Positions 25,648-34,548 are shown, counted from the first letter of the stretch. The stretch: 64,000 bases of DNA from Lachnospiraceae bacterium (GCA_022793065.1 JAAWCE010000007.1:59886-123885), one strand, 5' to 3'. Numbers and translations are program-made. Notes: a model not told the origin generated them from the letters alone.

Positions 25648-26394
25648 ATGCAGACAGGAAGGTATGGAGCAAGAAGAATTGTTGATATGCACTGCCATGT
25701 ACTGCCAAACGTTGACGATGGGGCAAAGTCTGTTGAGATGTCTCTGCAGATGCTGCAAATTGCGGCGGAAGAGGGTATTACGGATATGATTGTAACCCCT
25801 CATTATCAATCGAGCCGGTTTTTTACACCAGCGGACGTGATTGAAGAAATGATCGCCGGACTGGCAGCGAAAGCGGAACAGATGGGAATACATATCAGAC
25901 TTTATCCGGGAACAGAGATTTATTATCGAAGCGGATTGGAAGAACAACTGGATGAAGGCAGGTTGGCGGCAATGAATCATACCAATTACGTTTTGGTAGA
26001 ATTTTCGCCGGTGGAAGATTTCAATTATATTCGTAATGCCATGGAAGAACTCCGGGGGATGGGCTATATCCCAATTTTGGCTCATGTGGAGCGCTTTCAA
26101 TGTATGCTGGAAGATGTGGAGCGAGTTAGAACTTTGAAGAGAGTGGGATGCAAAATTTCTTCCAATGCAGGCAGTATAGCAGGTGATTACGGATTCCGCA
26201 TTAAGCGTTATACGCATAAGCTATTAGGAGAAGAACTGATAGATTTTGTGGGGACGGACGCGCACAGTGCGGAGAGAAGAAGCCCACGCATGAAAAAATG
26301 TGTGGAGGTGCTTTACAAGAAATTTGAGCCAGGGTATGTGGATGCCATTTTGTATGGGAATGCAGAGCGGAGTCTGCTTGAGGAGGATGAATGA
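25648..26394 (+). CDS. CpsB/CapC-type PHP tyrosine-protein phosphatase
   Basis: Manganese-dependent phosphatase of the PHP family that dephosphorylates the partner BY-kinase. ATG 25648 has AGGG nine bases upstream; in-frame ATGs at 25630, 25639 and 25642 are alternatives. The product of about 248 residues has the metal-binding DMHCHVLPNVDDGA at the N-terminus and DMIVTPHYQSS near 45. The metal-ligand Glu lies in PGTEIYYRSG, the ligand His in PILAHVERF near 145, and the last ligand pair in VGTDAHSAERRSP near 205. The next two genes encode a Wzz-like protein and a tyrosine kinase, the classic CpsBCD set. Confidence 0.92.
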   Translation: MQTGRYGARRIVDMHCHVLPNVDDGAKSVEMSLQMLQIAAEEGITDMIVTPHYQSSRFFTPADVIEEMIAGLAAKAEQMGIHIRLYPGTEIYYRSGLEEQLDEGRLAAMNHTNYVLVEFSPVEDFNYIRNAMEELRGMGYIPILAHVERFQCMLEDVERVRTLKRVGCKISSNAGSIAGDYGFRIKRYTHKLLGEELIDFVGTDAHSAERRSPRMKKCVEVLYKKFEPGYVDAILYGNAERSLLEEDE

Positions 26395-26395
26395 A

Positions 26396-27283
26396 ATGTC
26401 AAATGCAATAAATGACAAAAATGATGTGATTGAGATTGATTTGGGCGAAGTTGTAGGATTGTTGCTTTACTGGTGGTGGTTGATTGCGCTATGCGGTGTT
26501 CTGACGGCGGCAGTAGGGTTTGGAGTGAGCAAATTTGTTATCACGCCGCAGTATGAATCTACCACTAAAGTTTATATATTGAATGCCAATGAAGGCGGCA
26601 CGCTGACTTACAGTGACGTCCAGTTGGGCAGCCAGTTGACAAAGGACTATGCGCAGTTGATTACAGGAAGATATGTGTTGGAAAAGGTAATACAAACTTG
26701 CGGACTGGAAGAGTCTTATGGAAGTCTGTCACGCAGGGTTGCGGTTCAGGCGTTGACGGACACACGTATTATTGCAATTACCGTAACGGATGAAGATCCG
26801 GTGATGGCACAGCTTTTGGCGGACGAAATACGTAAAGAAGCTGCGGAACATATCAAAAATGTTATGGATATCCAGGCAGTCAATGTGGTGGAGACGGCAA
26901 ATCTTGCAGAATCTCCCGCCAGCCCCAGTGTTATGAAGTGGACCGCCATGGGTGCGTTGGTTGGATTCTTTATTTGCGCTATGATTTTAGTGATCAGATT
27001 CCTGGTGGATGATACCATTAAGACAGGAGATGATGTGGAGAAATATCTTGGACTTAGCACACTGGCTATGATTCCTATTATTGAACGTGACAATGGTAAG
27101 TCCAAAAAAGACAAAAAACATCGGAGCTTCCGTGAAGGAACGCAAGGGAACAGTCAGGGAAGCAACTATAGGGATACACAGGAAGATGTCTATAGAGGAA
27201 ATCAGGGGAATCAGTATCAGGATGGTTCTCAGAATGTGGATATGAATGGTGCGGATGTGGAAGACCTGGAGGAGGTACTGTAA
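26396..27283 (+). CDS. Wzz/CpsC-like polysaccharide chain-length and kinase-activator protein
   Basis: ATG 26396 is nine bases after AGGAGG and begins right after the CpsB stop; ATG 26387 is too close to the site. The 295-residue membrane protein has two helices (about 20-42 and 180-203) that flank an extracytoplasmic Wzz domain (YESTTKVYILNANEG, then LGSQLTKDYAQLITGR). The cytoplasmic end after helix 2 carries the PxxP-like LAESPASPSVMKW before it and VEKYLGLSTLAMIPI after it. An unusual tail rich in Gly, Gln, Asn, Tyr and Asp occupies the last 60 residues. CpsC proteins activate CpsD and set polymer length. The BCD order supports this assignment. Confidence 0.88.
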   Translation: MSNAINDKNDVIEIDLGEVVGLLLYWWWLIALCGVLTAAVGFGVSKFVITPQYESTTKVYILNANEGGTLTYSDVQLGSQLTKDYAQLITGRYVLEKVIQTCGLEESYGSLSRRVAVQALTDTRIIAITVTDEDPVMAQLLADEIRKEAAEHIKNVMDIQAVNVVETANLAESPASPSVMKWTAMGALVGFFICAMILVIRFLVDDTIKTGDDVEKYLGLSTLAMIPIIERDNGKSKKDKKHRSFREGTQGNSQGSNYRDTQEDVYRGNQGNQYQDGSQNVDMNGADVEDLEEVL

Positions 27284-28012
27284 ATGCAAAAGATTGAATT
27301 GCAGCATGATGAGTTGGATTTTCGCAGCAGAGAGGCGTTTAAAAATCTGCGTACAAATATTGAATTCAGCGGTGATGATGTGAAAGTAATCTGTATCACT
27401 AGCTGTACTCCTAATGAGGGAAAATCCAATATTTCTTTTGAATTGGCAAAATCCTATGCGCAGTTGGGAAAGAGAGTATTACTTTTGGACGCGGATTTGA
27501 GAAAGTCCGTGATGCGTCAAAGGCATAGAAGAGGTAAGGTAAGGTGGGGAATGTCAAATTACCTGGTTGGAAAGGCTGATTTTGAGGATGTTTTGTGTGC
27601 AACGGACGTGAGAAATCTTTACATGGTTTTCTCAGGACCGGTGCCTCCTAACCCCAGTGAGCTACTGAACAATAAACGTTTTCACCAGATGATTGACGAC
27701 GCCCGTATGGATTATGATATGGTCATTATTGATACCCCTCCTTTGGGAAGCGTTATTGATACGGCAGTGGTATCTAAATGCTGTGATGGAGCAGTGATTG
27801 TGATTTCCAGCGGTGTTATCAGTTATCGCTTTGTGCGCAAGGTGAAGGAACAGCTTGAGACAGCGAATTGTCGTATTTTGGGCTGTGTGCTTAACAAAGT
27901 GAGCATGGGTGGAAAAGGGTACTACGGCAAATATTATGGTAAGTACTATGGTAAATATTATGGCAAGTATTATGGTAAATATTACGGAAATTATGGAAAC
28001 TATGGTGAATAA
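27284..28012 (+). CDS. CpsD-type bacterial tyrosine kinase (BY-kinase) with a (YYGK)n tail
   Basis: Autophosphorylating P-loop kinase that controls capsular or exopolysaccharide export. The 242-residue protein starts immediately after the CpsC stop (site GGAGGAGG). It has the BY-kinase Walker A TSCTPNEGKSNISFELAK near residue 50, Walker A' VLLLDADLRKS near 75 and Walker B MVIIDTPPLGS near 150. The arginine-rich RQRHRRGKVRWGM segment lies near 95. The end is a striking tyrosine cluster: five YYGK units, one YYGN, then YGN and YGE, giving 14 tyrosines in about 30 residues. Ordinary BY-kinases have a looser cluster of a few tyrosines. Confidence 0.93.
   Translation: MQKIELQHDELDFRSREAFKNLRTNIEFSGDDVKVICITSCTPNEGKSNISFELAKSYAQLGKRVLLLDADLRKSVMRQRHRRGKVRWGMSNYLVGKADFEDVLCATDVRNLYMVFSGPVPPNPSELLNNKRFHQMIDDARMDYDMVIIDTPPLGSVIDTAVVSKCCDGAVIVISSGVISYRFVRKVKEQLETANCRILGCVLNKVSMGGKGYYGKYYGKYYGKYYGKYYGKYYGNYGNYGE
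27920..27991 (+). repeat. 12-bp in-frame tandem repeat coding the CpsD tyrosine tail
   Basis: Six consecutive 12-base units of the form TAYTAYGGNAAR encode Tyr-Tyr-Gly-Lys/Asn. Third-position differences between units (GGC, GGT, GGA and AAA, AAG, AAT) show the array is not freshly duplicated, but its length could still vary by slippage. The repeat sets the number of phosphorylatable tyrosines. Confidence 0.9.
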
Positions 28013-28014
28013 TT

Positions 28015-28938
28015 TTGGCTAGGAAGAATAGAAACAATAAAAAGAAAAGTGTATGGATGGCTATGGCATGCCTGTGTCTGTTGGGGGCTGTGCTTTGTAT
28101 GGTGGCTGTGGGCTGCGGTCTGGCCAATGCCGACAGAGTGGAATCGGAACTGGAGGATTTGGCCAATGGGACGAATGTGTCCAGTACATCGTCGTCGAGC
28201 AGTATGGTGATTCCCAAAGTTACAATAGAGCCTTCGTCAATGACGCCTACAGAAGACCCTGATGCTAATATGACGCCCATGGAAAAGGATATTCGTTTCC
28301 TTGAGGAACAGGAAATTCCCATTCCTGAAAAAGAGGTTGACTTTGCAGGGTTGCAGGAAAATACCAATAAGGATATTTATGCGTGGATTTATGTGCCGGA
28401 TACGCAGGTTGACTATCCTGTGCTGCAGCATCCTACGGACAATACGCATTATTTAAATTATAATATTGACGGCAGCAAAGGATATCCTGGGTGTATTTAT
28501 ACCGAAGATTATAATGCCAAAGATTTTACTGACAGTAATACCGTACTTTATGGGCATAACATGAAAAACGGAACTGCGTTTGGAAGTTTACATAAATTTG
28601 AAGACGCAAGTTTCTTTGAAGATACTCGTTATATTTATGTGTACACAGAAGATAGACTTTTGGTGTATGAAATATTTGCGGCTTATGAGTTTAGTAACGC
28701 GCATTTGCTTTTGGGGTATGATACGAAATCCGAGTGGGGTTTTTCAAAGTATCTGGAAGAAGTGCAGGAAGTCCGTGGTATGAAATGTAATAGGATTGAG
28801 GAAATATTCCCGGATGAACAGGACCATATTATTACCTTGTCAACTTGTGTCAAAGGTAACAGCAGCAAACGTTATCTGGTGCAAGGCGTGTTGTTAAATG
28901 AAATGGAGCTTGATGAGGAAGTGAGCTCGGAAGAGTGA
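28015..28938 (+). CDS. Class B sortase (first of two)
   Basis: Membrane transpeptidase that links surface proteins to the cell wall. The frame begins at TTG 28015, two bases after the CpsD stop, with only a weak GGTGA upstream; translational coupling is likely. The 307-residue protein has a signal anchor (about 12-38) and a Ser/Thr-rich spacer. The sortase B domain starts near 105 (YAWIYVPDTQVDYPVLQ). The catalytic His is in LYGHNMKNGTAFG, the Cys in ITLSTCVKG, and the Arg in SSKRYLVQG. A protein with an SPKTG sorting signal is encoded two genes downstream and is the natural candidate substrate. Confidence 0.92.
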   Translation: MARKNRNNKKKSVWMAMACLCLLGAVLCMVAVGCGLANADRVESELEDLANGTNVSSTSSSSSMVIPKVTIEPSSMTPTEDPDANMTPMEKDIRFLEEQEIPIPEKEVDFAGLQENTNKDIYAWIYVPDTQVDYPVLQHPTDNTHYLNYNIDGSKGYPGCIYTEDYNAKDFTDSNTVLYGHNMKNGTAFGSLHKFEDASFFEDTRYIYVYTEDRLLVYEIFAAYEFSNAHLLLGYDTKSEWGFSKYLEEVQEVRGMKCNRIEEIFPDEQDHIITLSTCVKGNSSKRYLVQGVLLNEMELDEEVSSEE

Positions 28939-28954
28939 GTGGAGTTACTATTGA

Positions 28955-30061
28955 ATGAAAATTAGAAGCGGTGTCTTTCGTATTATTATTAAAGTGATGA
29001 TAGCTCTGGTGGCAATTGTAGCCGTGGGCACGGTAGTGTTTTTAGTACTTCAGGTTATGGGGCACAGCAGGCTTACCAGTAATAATAAGGTGCCGGATTT
29101 GAGTGTTATGCGTGGCAATACGGATTCTATCGCAGGAATGCAGACCGCAGGCCCGGATGGGATTGTTGTGACGCCGATTCCGGTGGAAGAGGATAACTGG
29201 CAGGAAGGCGATATCCGTTACGAAGGAATACATTATCGTTATAATGAGGATATTATGACCTTTCTCTTTCTGGGAATTGATAAGATGGGAGAGGTGAAGG
29301 AGGCAGAAAACGGAATTCAGGGCGGACAGTCCGATGCAATTTTCCTTTTGGTGCTGAATCCTCATACAAATAAAATATCTATCATTGGTGTCAACAGAGA
29401 TACCATGACTGATATAGATGTATATAGTAAATCTGGTTTTTTTGTAAGTACCATTCAAGCGCAACTCTGTCTGCAGCATGGTTATGGAGACGGTATGGAA
29501 GGGAGTTGTGAACGAACCAGAGAAGCAGTGTCAAGGCTTTTTTATGGGTTGCCGATTCATGGATATTGTTCTATTAACATGGGAGCAATACCATTGATTA
29601 ACGACGCCGTGGGCGGTGTGGAATTGGAAGCATTAGAGAATGTCCCCTATGAAGGCGGAAAATTTACGGAAGGGCAGACAGTACATTTAAAGGGTATGCA
29701 GGCGTATTATTATCTCCATAACCGAGATACGAACAGCTTCAATAGCGCCGGCAGACGTTTGGACCGACAGAAACAATATTTAAAAGCATATGCCGCTGCC
29801 GCCGTAAGCGCCATGCAGAAGGATATTTCACTTCCGGTAAAGCTTTACAGCACGTTGAGTAAGTATATGGTAACGGATGTTTCGTTAGATGAAGTTACCT
29901 ATTTGGCCGGACAGATTGCCAACTATCAGTTAGAAGAAGAAAATATATATTCTCTCCGCGGCGAAACAAGGCAGGGAGAAAAATTTGAAGAGTTTTATGT
30001 TGATGAAAAAGCACTCTACGAATTGATTTTACAAGTATTTTATGAGGAAGTAGAGGAATGA
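28955..30061 (+). CDS. LytR-CpsA-Psr (LCP) family cell wall polymer ligase
   Basis: LCP enzymes transfer lipid-linked glycopolymers to peptidoglycan. The 368-residue protein has an N-terminal membrane helix (about 10-35) and then the LCP core from about residue 100. FLGIDKMGE leads the core, followed by the acidic-site segment GGQSDAIFLLVLNP, the arginine-containing IIGVNRDTMTDIDVY, and the late RDTNSFNSAGRRLDRQKQYL region with the conserved arginines. ATG 28955 has GGAG ten bases upstream. The place between sortase and surface protein, after CpsBCD, suggests it attaches the polysaccharide whose synthesis begins with the sugar transferase at 31088. Confidence 0.9.
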   Translation: MKIRSGVFRIIIKVMIALVAIVAVGTVVFLVLQVMGHSRLTSNNKVPDLSVMRGNTDSIAGMQTAGPDGIVVTPIPVEEDNWQEGDIRYEGIHYRYNEDIMTFLFLGIDKMGEVKEAENGIQGGQSDAIFLLVLNPHTNKISIIGVNRDTMTDIDVYSKSGFFVSTIQAQLCLQHGYGDGMEGSCERTREAVSRLFYGLPIHGYCSINMGAIPLINDAVGGVELEALENVPYEGGKFTEGQTVHLKGMQAYYYLHNRDTNSFNSAGRRLDRQKQYLKAYAAAAVSAMQKDISLPVKLYSTLSKYMVTDVSLDEVTYLAGQIANYQLEEENIYSLRGETRQGEKFEEFYVDEKALYELILQVFYEEVEE

Positions 30062-30127
30062 TTTGGTATCCTGCCGCGAGGCTTGATATAACCACATGTA
30101 AAATATGAGGAAGGAGGAACGATTGAT

Positions 30128-30868
30128 ATGAAAAAAAGATTTGCAGGGATTGCAGCCTTAGGTTTGGCTTTGTCTCTTACCTTTGGCATGACAGTTTGTG
30201 CTGCCGGAAGCCCTACAACGGATAGCGGTTATACTGATTCAGCACTGGAGGAGGCTGCGAGCAATACACAGGTTGCAGACCAGACCGTTACTGTGGACGG
30301 TAAGACAGTAGAAGTTAAGCTGGAAACAGCTCCTGTTACTGTAGAACAGCAGCAGAAGGCTGAGACTACGATTAAGAATTCAACTTCTACTATTTATAAT
30401 GCAGTAGATCAGGCTGTTTCCGGTACGGTGGAAAATTTGAAGGTTGATAAGGTTCTGCCTGGTATTCAGGTGACACCTGTTACTACTCTGACCAAGGAAG
30501 AAATTGCTAAGGTAGGTGTGCCTGTAAGCATCCAGAATAGTGCAATTCAAAATGGTAAGACCTACATGATTCTGCATACTAAGGATGATGGTTCTACAGA
30601 AATCCTTGGGCCTGTAACGGCATCAAATAATACTATTACTGTTAAGTTTTTCTCTTTCTCTACCGCAACTCCTGTTGAGGTAAGTTATGATTTAAGAGAA
30701 ACCGGTGATTCCCATTGGGAAGGCGGCCCGGATTATGTTCCTGAAAACGGAACTACCACAAGCGGTCCTGTTTCACCTAAGACTGGCGAAGTTCTGCCTC
30801 TGGTAGGCTTTATGGCAGTAATCTGCCTTGCTGGCGCAGTAGTTAGCGTTAGAAAAGCACGTAATTAA
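30128..30868 (+). CDS. Secreted protein with an SPKTG sorting signal
   Basis: The 246-residue product has a signal peptide (residues 1-25, ending VCAAG) and about 190 residues rich in Thr, Val and Gly with no recognised domain. Its C-terminal sorting signal is SPKTGE near 216, followed by a hydrophobic helix and the basic tail RKARN. (S/P)PxTG motifs are recognised by class B sortases in some Clostridia such as C. difficile, and a class B sortase gene is two genes upstream. AAGGAGGAAC precedes ATG 30128. The mature domain is probably a small wall-anchored adhesive or stalk protein; this is inference. Confidence 0.85.
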   Translation: MKKRFAGIAALGLALSLTFGMTVCAAGSPTTDSGYTDSALEEAASNTQVADQTVTVDGKTVEVKLETAPVTVEQQQKAETTIKNSTSTIYNAVDQAVSGTVENLKVDKVLPGIQVTPVTTLTKEEIAKVGVPVSIQNSAIQNGKTYMILHTKDDGSTEILGPVTASNNTITVKFFSFSTATPVEVSYDLRETGDSHWEGGPDYVPENGTTTSGPVSPKTGEVLPLVGFMAVICLAGAVVSVRKARN

Positions 30869-30955
30869 TACAATAAAAATGTAATACGGTAATAATTAGT
30901 CATGCATGATTAATTAGCGGGGTATAGTCCCCGAGTTGACCTCAAAGCATGTGGT

Positions 30956-31006
30956 TGCCATTGTTTCCCGATCTGAAATACAGGGTTGGGAAACAATGGC
31001 ATTGTT
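30956..31006 (+). terminator. Long hairpin, probable terminator after the SPKTG protein gene
   Basis: A 14-bp perfect stem (TGCCATTGTTTCCC at 30956-30969 with GGGAAACAATGGCA at 30988-31001) has an 18-nt loop and is followed by TTGTT. A smaller stem CGGGG/CCCCG stands upstream at 30918-30933. The tail is only moderately T-rich, so leaky termination before the sugar transferase gene is possible. Confidence 0.65.
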
Positions 31007-31087
31007 ACAAATGAAAGAAATTGGGAAAATTTGTTTTTGTTTCGCGGAAGCGTTGAGTTACTCGTTTACATAAAAGGAGAATAAAAA

Positions 31088-32578
31088 GTGTACCAAAAGA
31101 CATCGCAAAATTGGACAAAGCATATGGATTTTATTATGTTGGATTTGCTTTGCCTCCATCTGTCATTTCTTGCGGCGTATATCATTAGACACGGATTTTC
31201 AAACCCCTATGACGATAAAATATATATGAGCCTGTTGCTCTGCGTCACTTTGGTGAATCTGGTATTGACAACAGCGCTGAACAGCTTTAAGAATGTGTTA
31301 AAAAGGGGATATCATATAGAGATTGTGGCAACGCTCAGGCAGGACGCAATTGTAGTGGCCTCTGCGGTTATGTTTTTATTTATATTAAAGGAAAGTTCAA
31401 ATGTGTCCAGGACAGTGCTTTTTCTTATGGGAATGATCTATCCGGTGGTCAGCTATCTGACCAGAATGGTATGGAAAGCCTTTTTAAAGAAGCGTCTTTC
31501 AAATACCTGGACACGTTCGCTGCTTTTGGTTTCAACATTAGATAAGGCGGAATCAGTAGTGAATCAGATTAAAAGTCGGCCTACGGAACCTTATCGGTTA
31601 AAAGGTTTAATTTTGTTGAATCAAAGCGTTGGTTTAGCAGATGATACATTGGGGATGTCTTCGGATGAGATTCCGGCCATGATAGAAGGGGTGCCTGTGG
31701 TAGCGACTCCGGAAAATGCGGCAGAGTATATATGCCGTGAATGGGTGGATGAAATTTTGTTTAGCGCTACACGTTTGGAAGATTATTCGGGAGAACTTTT
31801 AAATCAGTTCATGGAAATGGGTGTGACGGTACATTTGTGTATGCCCGATTCCTTTAATCCATATGATCAGAAACAATTTGCCGGAAGATTGTGCGGTATG
31901 AATGTGCTGACCTCCAGTATCCGTTGGGTGGATGGCTTTACTGTGATGATGAAGCGCTTGATGGATATTATAATTGGCCTATTGGGCAGTCTTATCACTT
32001 TATTTTTGGCGGCGGTCATCGGACCGGCCATTTATTTCAGTTCTCCGGGACCTATTTTCTTTCAGCAGGTGAGAGTGGGGAAAAACGGTAAGAAATTTAA
32101 GATGTATAAGTTTCGCAGTATGTATTTGGATGCGGAAGAGCGCAAGGCCGAACTGTTAGATGAAAATAATGTGAAGGACGGCATGATGTTTAAATTGGAT
32201 TATGACCCTAGAATTATTGGGTGTAAAAAGCGGTCCGACGGCACAATAAAGAAAGGTATGGGAAATTTTATACGGGATTGGAGTCTGGATGAATTTCCTC
32301 AATTTATAAATGTACTGCAGGGAGATATGAGCGTAGTAGGCACACGGCCTCCCACAGTGGATGAATGGGAGAAGTATGAACTGCACCATAGACAGAGGCT
32401 TGCAATCAAACCTGGGATTACAGGGCTGTGGCAGGTTAGCGGTCGAAGCAATATTACTGATTTTGAGGAAGTGGTAAAGCTGGACGCGCAATATATAGCA
32501 AATTGGAGTATTGGAAGGGATATTAAAATTATCTTGCAGACTTTGAAGGCTGTGGTAAAAAGGGATGGGGCAAAATAG
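31088..32578 (+). CDS. Polyprenyl glycosylphosphotransferase (initiating sugar transferase)
   Basis: Starts polysaccharide repeat units by moving sugar-1-phosphate to undecaprenyl phosphate. GTG 31088 follows AAAGGAGAATAAAAA. The 496-residue protein has four N-terminal helices (about 15-125), a nucleotide-binding-like central domain, one helix near 300 and the C-terminal transferase domain. Diagnostic segments are FFQQVRVGKNGKKFKMYKFR and SMYLDAEERKAEL, then WSLDEFPQFINVLQGDMSVV with GTRPP, and PGITGLWQVSGRS. It closes the polysaccharide block; no other glycosyltransferase, flippase or polymerase gene lies in the window. Confidence 0.94.
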   Translation: MYQKTSQNWTKHMDFIMLDLLCLHLSFLAAYIIRHGFSNPYDDKIYMSLLLCVTLVNLVLTTALNSFKNVLKRGYHIEIVATLRQDAIVVASAVMFLFILKESSNVSRTVLFLMGMIYPVVSYLTRMVWKAFLKKRLSNTWTRSLLLVSTLDKAESVVNQIKSRPTEPYRLKGLILLNQSVGLADDTLGMSSDEIPAMIEGVPVVATPENAAEYICREWVDEILFSATRLEDYSGELLNQFMEMGVTVHLCMPDSFNPYDQKQFAGRLCGMNVLTSSIRWVDGFTVMMKRLMDIIIGLLGSLITLFLAAVIGPAIYFSSPGPIFFQQVRVGKNGKKFKMYKFRSMYLDAEERKAELLDENNVKDGMMFKLDYDPRIIGCKKRSDGTIKKGMGNFIRDWSLDEFPQFINVLQGDMSVVGTRPPTVDEWEKYELHHRQRLAIKPGITGLWQVSGRSNITDFEEVVKLDAQYIANWSIGRDIKIILQTLKAVVKRDGAK

Positions 32579-32631
32579 AAAAATTCATATTTGTTGTTCA
32601 TAAAATTGCTATAAAATTTATAAGCCCTTTC

Positions 32632-32660
32632 TTGACTTTTGAAGGGACTTTTGAGATAAT
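32632..32660 (+). promoter_or_regulatory. Sigma-A promoter of pckA
   Basis: TTGACT (32632-32637), a 17-nt spacer and GATAAT (32655-32660), 55 bases before the start codon. A weak CCCTT/AAGGG stem overlaps the -35 region. Confidence 0.75.
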
Positions 32661-32714
32661 GTGGAAGAGAAGTATTTTATTGAAAATATTGATGTTGAAG
32701 GAGGATGTTGAATC

Positions 32715-34412
32715 ATGTCAACAAAAGCGTATTATCCGATTTCAGAAATCGGCGCTGGCAAACCCGGTTTCAGCAAGACACGTTCTATCATTGAGGGCGC
32801 TTTCTACTGTAATAATGTAGTGAAGGTGAACACTCTGAAAGAAGCTTATGAACTTGCGAAGAATTCCCCCGGAACTATAGTTACGGATATGCCTGTATAC
32901 AGGGCGGAAGAAATCGGGCTGGAGAGAGATGCCAAAGTATTACTGTTCAATGATGGCGCAGTTACAGGCCGTTATGCACAGGCACGCCGTATTAAGGGTG
33001 AACCTGGCGTGGATGCTGCAAAGTTGGACAAGGTGGTAATGGACGCCATTTATAAGACCCGTTGGAATACAATGTATCATGCAGAGTGCTATATTGGCCT
33101 TGACCCTGAGTTTATGGCTAAGGCACATCTGTTGATTCCGGAAGGAGAAGAGAATCTTCTCTATAACTGGATGCTGAATTTCCAGTATATGTCTGACAAG
33201 TATGTACAGATGTATAAGGATTCTCAGCCTATCGGCGGCGGCAAGGAACCTGATATTTACATTTTCTCCAATCCTCAGTGGGAGCCTACGGAGAGTCCTG
33301 ATGTAGATTATAGCTGTCTGAGCGATCCTTTGACTCTTTGCTATTTTGATACAGAGCAGAACTGTGCGGCAATTCTGGGTATGAAATACTTTGGTGAGCA
33401 TAAGAAGGGAACTTTGACCATGGCATGGGCTATGGCTAACAGAAATGGTTATGCTTCCTGCCACGGCGGTCAGAAGGAATATCTGCTTTCTGACGGCAGC
33501 AAGTTTGTTGCTTCCGTATATGGTTTGTCGGGTTCAGGAAAGTCTACTTTGACTCATGCAAAGCACAATGGCAAGTATGAGATTAAAGTGCTTCATGACG
33601 ATGCGTTTATCATTAATACCGATACTTGTGCATCTGTTGCATTGGAGCCTACTTATTTTGATAAGACCGCAGATTATCCTACGGGCTGTGCAGACAATCA
33701 GTACCTGCTGACAGCACAGAACTGTTCCGCAACTATGGACGAAGAAGGAAAGATTCAGCTTGTGACCGAGGATATCAGGAACGGTAACGGGCGTGCTATT
33801 AAGTCCAAACTTTGGTCTCCGAACCGTGTAGATAAGATTGATGCGCCTGTAAACGCAATCTTCTGGATTATGAAAGATCCTACCATTCCTCCTGTAGTAA
33901 AGCTGAAAGGTGCTGCATTGGCTTCCGTAATGGGCGCTACCCTGGCTACGAAGACTTCTACTGCAGAACGTGTGGCAGCCGGCACGGATATGAACGCTCT
34001 TCGTATCGTTCCTTATGCAAATCCGTTCAGAACCTATCCTCTGGTAAATGATTATGAAAAATTCAAGAAACTGGTTGCTGAGAAGAACGTGGACTGCTAT
34101 ATTATCAATACGGGTGACTTCATGGGCAAGAAGGTAAAACCTGCAGATACTTTGGGAATTCTGGAGAGTATCGTAGAGAAGAAGGCTACTTTCAAGAAGT
34201 GGGGACCTTTTGAGGATATTGAGATTATGGATTGGGAAGGATTTACTCCTGACCTGGGTGATGCAGATTATGTAAAGGCTCTTCAGGGTGCAATGCAGAA
34301 TCGTGTGGATGCGGTTGAAGGTTTTGCAACGAAGAAGGAAGGCTATGATAAGCTTCCGGATGAAGCTTTGGATGCTTTGAAGAAGATTGTGAATGAAGCT
34401 TCCAGCTTATAA
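32715..34412 (+). CDS. pckA: Phosphoenolpyruvate carboxykinase (ATP)
   Basis: Interconverts oxaloacetate + ATP and PEP + CO2 + ADP in the cytoplasm. The 565-residue protein has the kinase-1a P-loop VYGLSGSGKSTLTH near residue 275 and the kinase-2 region HDDAFIINTD. The adenine-site segment RIVPYANPFRTYPL lies near 435. GAAGGAGGATGTTG stands before ATG 32715. Codon use is more biased and pyrimidine-ended than in its neighbours, as expected for a highly expressed enzyme. With the decarboxylase cluster at the start of the window it frames an oxaloacetate node. It has its own promoter and terminator. Confidence 0.95.
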   Translation: MSTKAYYPISEIGAGKPGFSKTRSIIEGAFYCNNVVKVNTLKEAYELAKNSPGTIVTDMPVYRAEEIGLERDAKVLLFNDGAVTGRYAQARRIKGEPGVDAAKLDKVVMDAIYKTRWNTMYHAECYIGLDPEFMAKAHLLIPEGEENLLYNWMLNFQYMSDKYVQMYKDSQPIGGGKEPDIYIFSNPQWEPTESPDVDYSCLSDPLTLCYFDTEQNCAAILGMKYFGEHKKGTLTMAWAMANRNGYASCHGGQKEYLLSDGSKFVASVYGLSGSGKSTLTHAKHNGKYEIKVLHDDAFIINTDTCASVALEPTYFDKTADYPTGCADNQYLLTAQNCSATMDEEGKIQLVTEDIRNGNGRAIKSKLWSPNRVDKIDAPVNAIFWIMKDPTIPPVVKLKGAALASVMGATLATKTSTAERVAAGTDMNALRIVPYANPFRTYPLVNDYEKFKKLVAEKNVDCYIINTGDFMGKKVKPADTLGILESIVEKKATFKKWGPFEDIEIMDWEGFTPDLGDADYVKALQGAMQNRVDAVEGFATKKEGYDKLPDEALDALKKIVNEASSL

Positions 34413-34477
34413 TATGCAGTATTTGTATACAACTTCTTCAATTTATCAACATTAAGATTATGACAGATATATAGGAA

Positions 34478-34517
34478 ATGCTATGCAATTGGCTTGCCTT
34501 TTGCATAGTATTTTTTT
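34478..34517 (+). terminator. Rho-independent terminator of pckA
   Basis: A stem ATGCTATGCAA (34478-34488) with TTGCATAGTAT (34501-34511), a 12-nt loop, then a run of seven T within TATTTTTTTAC. Confidence 0.9.
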
Positions 34518-34548
34518 ACAAATTTTTTCCGTATGGCAAAATTTACTG

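Noticed and set aside
30895..31010. Riboswitch between the SPKTG gene and the sugar transferase gene
   Set aside because: I compared it with c-di-GMP and other common aptamer patterns and found no match; the long stem is better read as a terminator.
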